Shown here one piece after another: positions 7,601 through 7,889 of a stretch of DNA of 7,889 nt; positions within the stretch are counted from its first letter, which is position 1; every line of letters begins with the position of its first letter. The notes below the pieces were generated by a model, which made no database searches, was not told the DNA's origin, and saw only the letters and a program-made list of their open reading frames with translations. The stretch spans positions 1-7,889 of the forward strand of contig JAIUYC010000134.1 of the NCBI GenBank assembly GCA_020216575.1. The letters run 5' to 3'. The translations under genes were made by a program, and so were the position numbers. This stretch comes from Coleofasciculus sp. S288 (GTDB taxonomy: Bacteria; Cyanobacteriota; Cyanobacteriia; Cyanobacteriales; Coleofasciculaceae).

Positions 7601-7889
7601 TATCAAGAGTGGGCAAGAGTTAAAAAATTTGGTCAAAGACGGGCGTCCTTTAGAAAAGTATCCAGCATTTAGTCCCTTATTTGCATTACAAACAATTCTT
7701 GACAACATACATGAGCATAATCAGTGGGAAGTTGCTCAGAATAATGTTAATGATGTGAGTTTTAGCCCGAATGGAGAGCGTTTGGTCACAGTAGCAAAGG
7801 ATGGAAAGATTAAACTCTGGAATCGCTCAGGACGGCTGTTGAGAACATGGGAGGGTCAGCAGGGAGCAATTTATAGTGTAAAGTTCAGC
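4626..7889 (+). CDS. TPR / nSTAND1-like NTPase / coiled coil / transmembrane / WD40 protein (3' end beyond the window)
   Basis: This open frame runs off the right edge after 1088 residues. ATG 4626 is preferred because GGGATGG (4611-4617) lies eight bases upstream; ATG 4614 is possible, and a TGA at 4599 limits extension. Residues about 12-145 form a domain with LVRCNY (33-38), MVLGLEAV and FPIVLWVNNE strands but no P-loop. TPR-like helical pairs fill about 226-460. The STAND core has Walker A GFSGVGKSS (525-533, Lys531), Walker B LIFDQFEE (Asp612, Glu615-616), LSIRED (Arg650) and a winged-helix ending YQLVHDYLV (His844), as in nSTAND1 proteins that precede WD40 propellers. A charged coiled coil (about 860-930) leads to one membrane helix (938-954). 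A first WD40 repeat begins near 1040 (VSFSPNGE, IKLWN). Such proteins are switches that oligomerise with NTP on ligand binding; the ligand here is unknown. Confidence 0.9.
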   Translation, partial: MTNLHTPEDDNEQVLNTLVRSLTLSRGRFSLILVRCNYADLQQAMQQRLRELCSFEIRELVLPESAKTLYTAIKEEIGNEQPDALMVLGLEAVTDLDELLSATNQVRDEFRKGFAFPIVLWVNNEVLRKLAKVAPDFNSWTGIPIHFTITAVQLLEKLRQNAERVFAAVLDAGASQFLSNCAILGASYPCELSSALRDLQTRNIRLESKLEASVEFLRGRDEYGRDQIDAALAHYQESLKFWQHNSHLERNGVVLFHIGLCWRRLAELERTQKTQHWEKARGYLQQAIDVFESAGRVDFVAKFITQLGEVLRCLEAWEDLRTLAQNSLKLHQIYGNSVQLARDNGFLAEVALKGYCIPPPKNCIEQANHFARQALQILSEVPQQEQQQRGLYELLLALSQQHLGQFQEAILTLEAAKEQINPQDNPQLYIDILGELRSLYFKQGEYLRAFRIKQEQRAIETQYGFRAFIGAGRLQPRRQAKSALGEVEPQEAIAPEIAASGRQLDVNRLMERMARNDCKLTVIHGFSGVGKSSTLTAGLVPALKHTEIGTREPLPIVLQVYTDWERVLGQFLAEALKKKTIDLSITPDSAAAIIEQVRKNEEHHLLTVLIFDQFEEFFLGNPDPAQRRHFFEFLDSCLNIPYLKIILSIREDYLHYLLEGEHLVSLRAISHSILEDILRKANRHYLGNFLQKDAELVIETLTKRTQFYLEPALIHKLVQDLAGELGEVRPIELQIVGAQLQSENITTLAQYQQKGPKAKLVERYLEKVIEDCGNDNKEIADSVLYLLTDENGIRPLKTREQIESELSVLVEKLDKLDFVLEIFVASGLVFLFPEVHTERYQLVHDYLVSFVRPEDNELQQKLAKAREKLVKEREQRKLAEAELNRVAEANQRLAEVIAELEKEREQRKRTEVELNRAEEVLVDTQDKIKRTIHRGNTGLIVISLLATAVVAWTGITTRQNLKTAQEGTSIERAGLSAWRQFESTEINALLLAIKSGQELKNLVKDGRPLEKYPAFSPLFALQTILDNIHEHNQWEVAQNNVNDVSFSPNGERLVTVAKDGKIKLWNRSGRLLRTWEGQQGAIYSVKFS
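7239..7424 (+). repeat. Diverged 93-bp (31-codon) tandem duplication in the coiled coil
   Basis: GAGAGAGAACAACGAAA occurs at 7239-7255 and again at 7332-7348, exactly 93 bp apart and in frame. The first 16 or so residues of each unit match closely (EREQRK.., then AELNR against VELNR). The rest of the second unit has diverged. This indicates lengthening of the coiled coil by an in-frame duplication just before the membrane helix. Confidence 0.6.

Noticed and set aside
1..7889. tRNA, rRNA, CRISPR array or insertion sequence
   Set aside because: I saw no regularly spaced direct repeats, cloverleaf-like segment, terminal inverted repeats with target duplication or transposase motif in the window.

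Overview
The window most likely comes from a cyanobacterium, probably a filamentous or large-genome species. The evidence is a GC content that reads as moderate, one exact HIP1 octamer (GCGATCGC, 2746-2753) plus several one-off variants, and the types of protein encoded. In particular, a TPR / STAND NTPase / coiled coil / membrane helix / WD40 giant directly downstream of a small P-loop ATPase is typical of cyanobacterial accessory DNA. No housekeeping gene, tRNA, rRNA, CRISPR array or transposase is visible. All convincing genes are on the + strand.

Layout. (1) 2-145 is the last 47 codons of an unidentified gene, followed by a palindromic hairpin (153-177) and a short intergenic region with a weak candidate promoter. 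(2) 269-2939 encodes an approximately 889-residue membrane-embedded alpha/beta hydrolase. A frameshift near 833-841 interrupts it as written. Its first strand and HG motif lie before about ten membrane helices, and its AHSQGT nucleophile, aspartate and histidine lie after them. (3) 2997-3116 is a 39-codon ORF with a strong Shine-Dalgarno sequence. (4) 3142-4491 is a 449-residue P-loop ATPase with clear Walker A and B motifs. (5) From 4626 (or 4614) to beyond the right edge runs a very large protein: an N-terminal domain with NTPase-like strands but no P-loop, TPR-like helices, an nSTAND1-like NTPase with winged helix, a coiled coil, one membrane helix and the start of a WD40 propeller.

Working together (inference). 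Genes 2-5 are co-directional with gaps of 57, 25 and 122-134 bp, so they could be one transcription unit. STAND NTPases with TPR and WD40 repeats act as ligand-gated switches in signalling and in anti-invader conflict systems. A membrane hydrolase is a plausible output enzyme, the TPR/WD40 giant a plausible sensor, and the smaller ATPase a partner or loader. The membrane helices in both the hydrolase and the giant suggest that the assembly works at a membrane. No part of this role is proven by the sequence alone.
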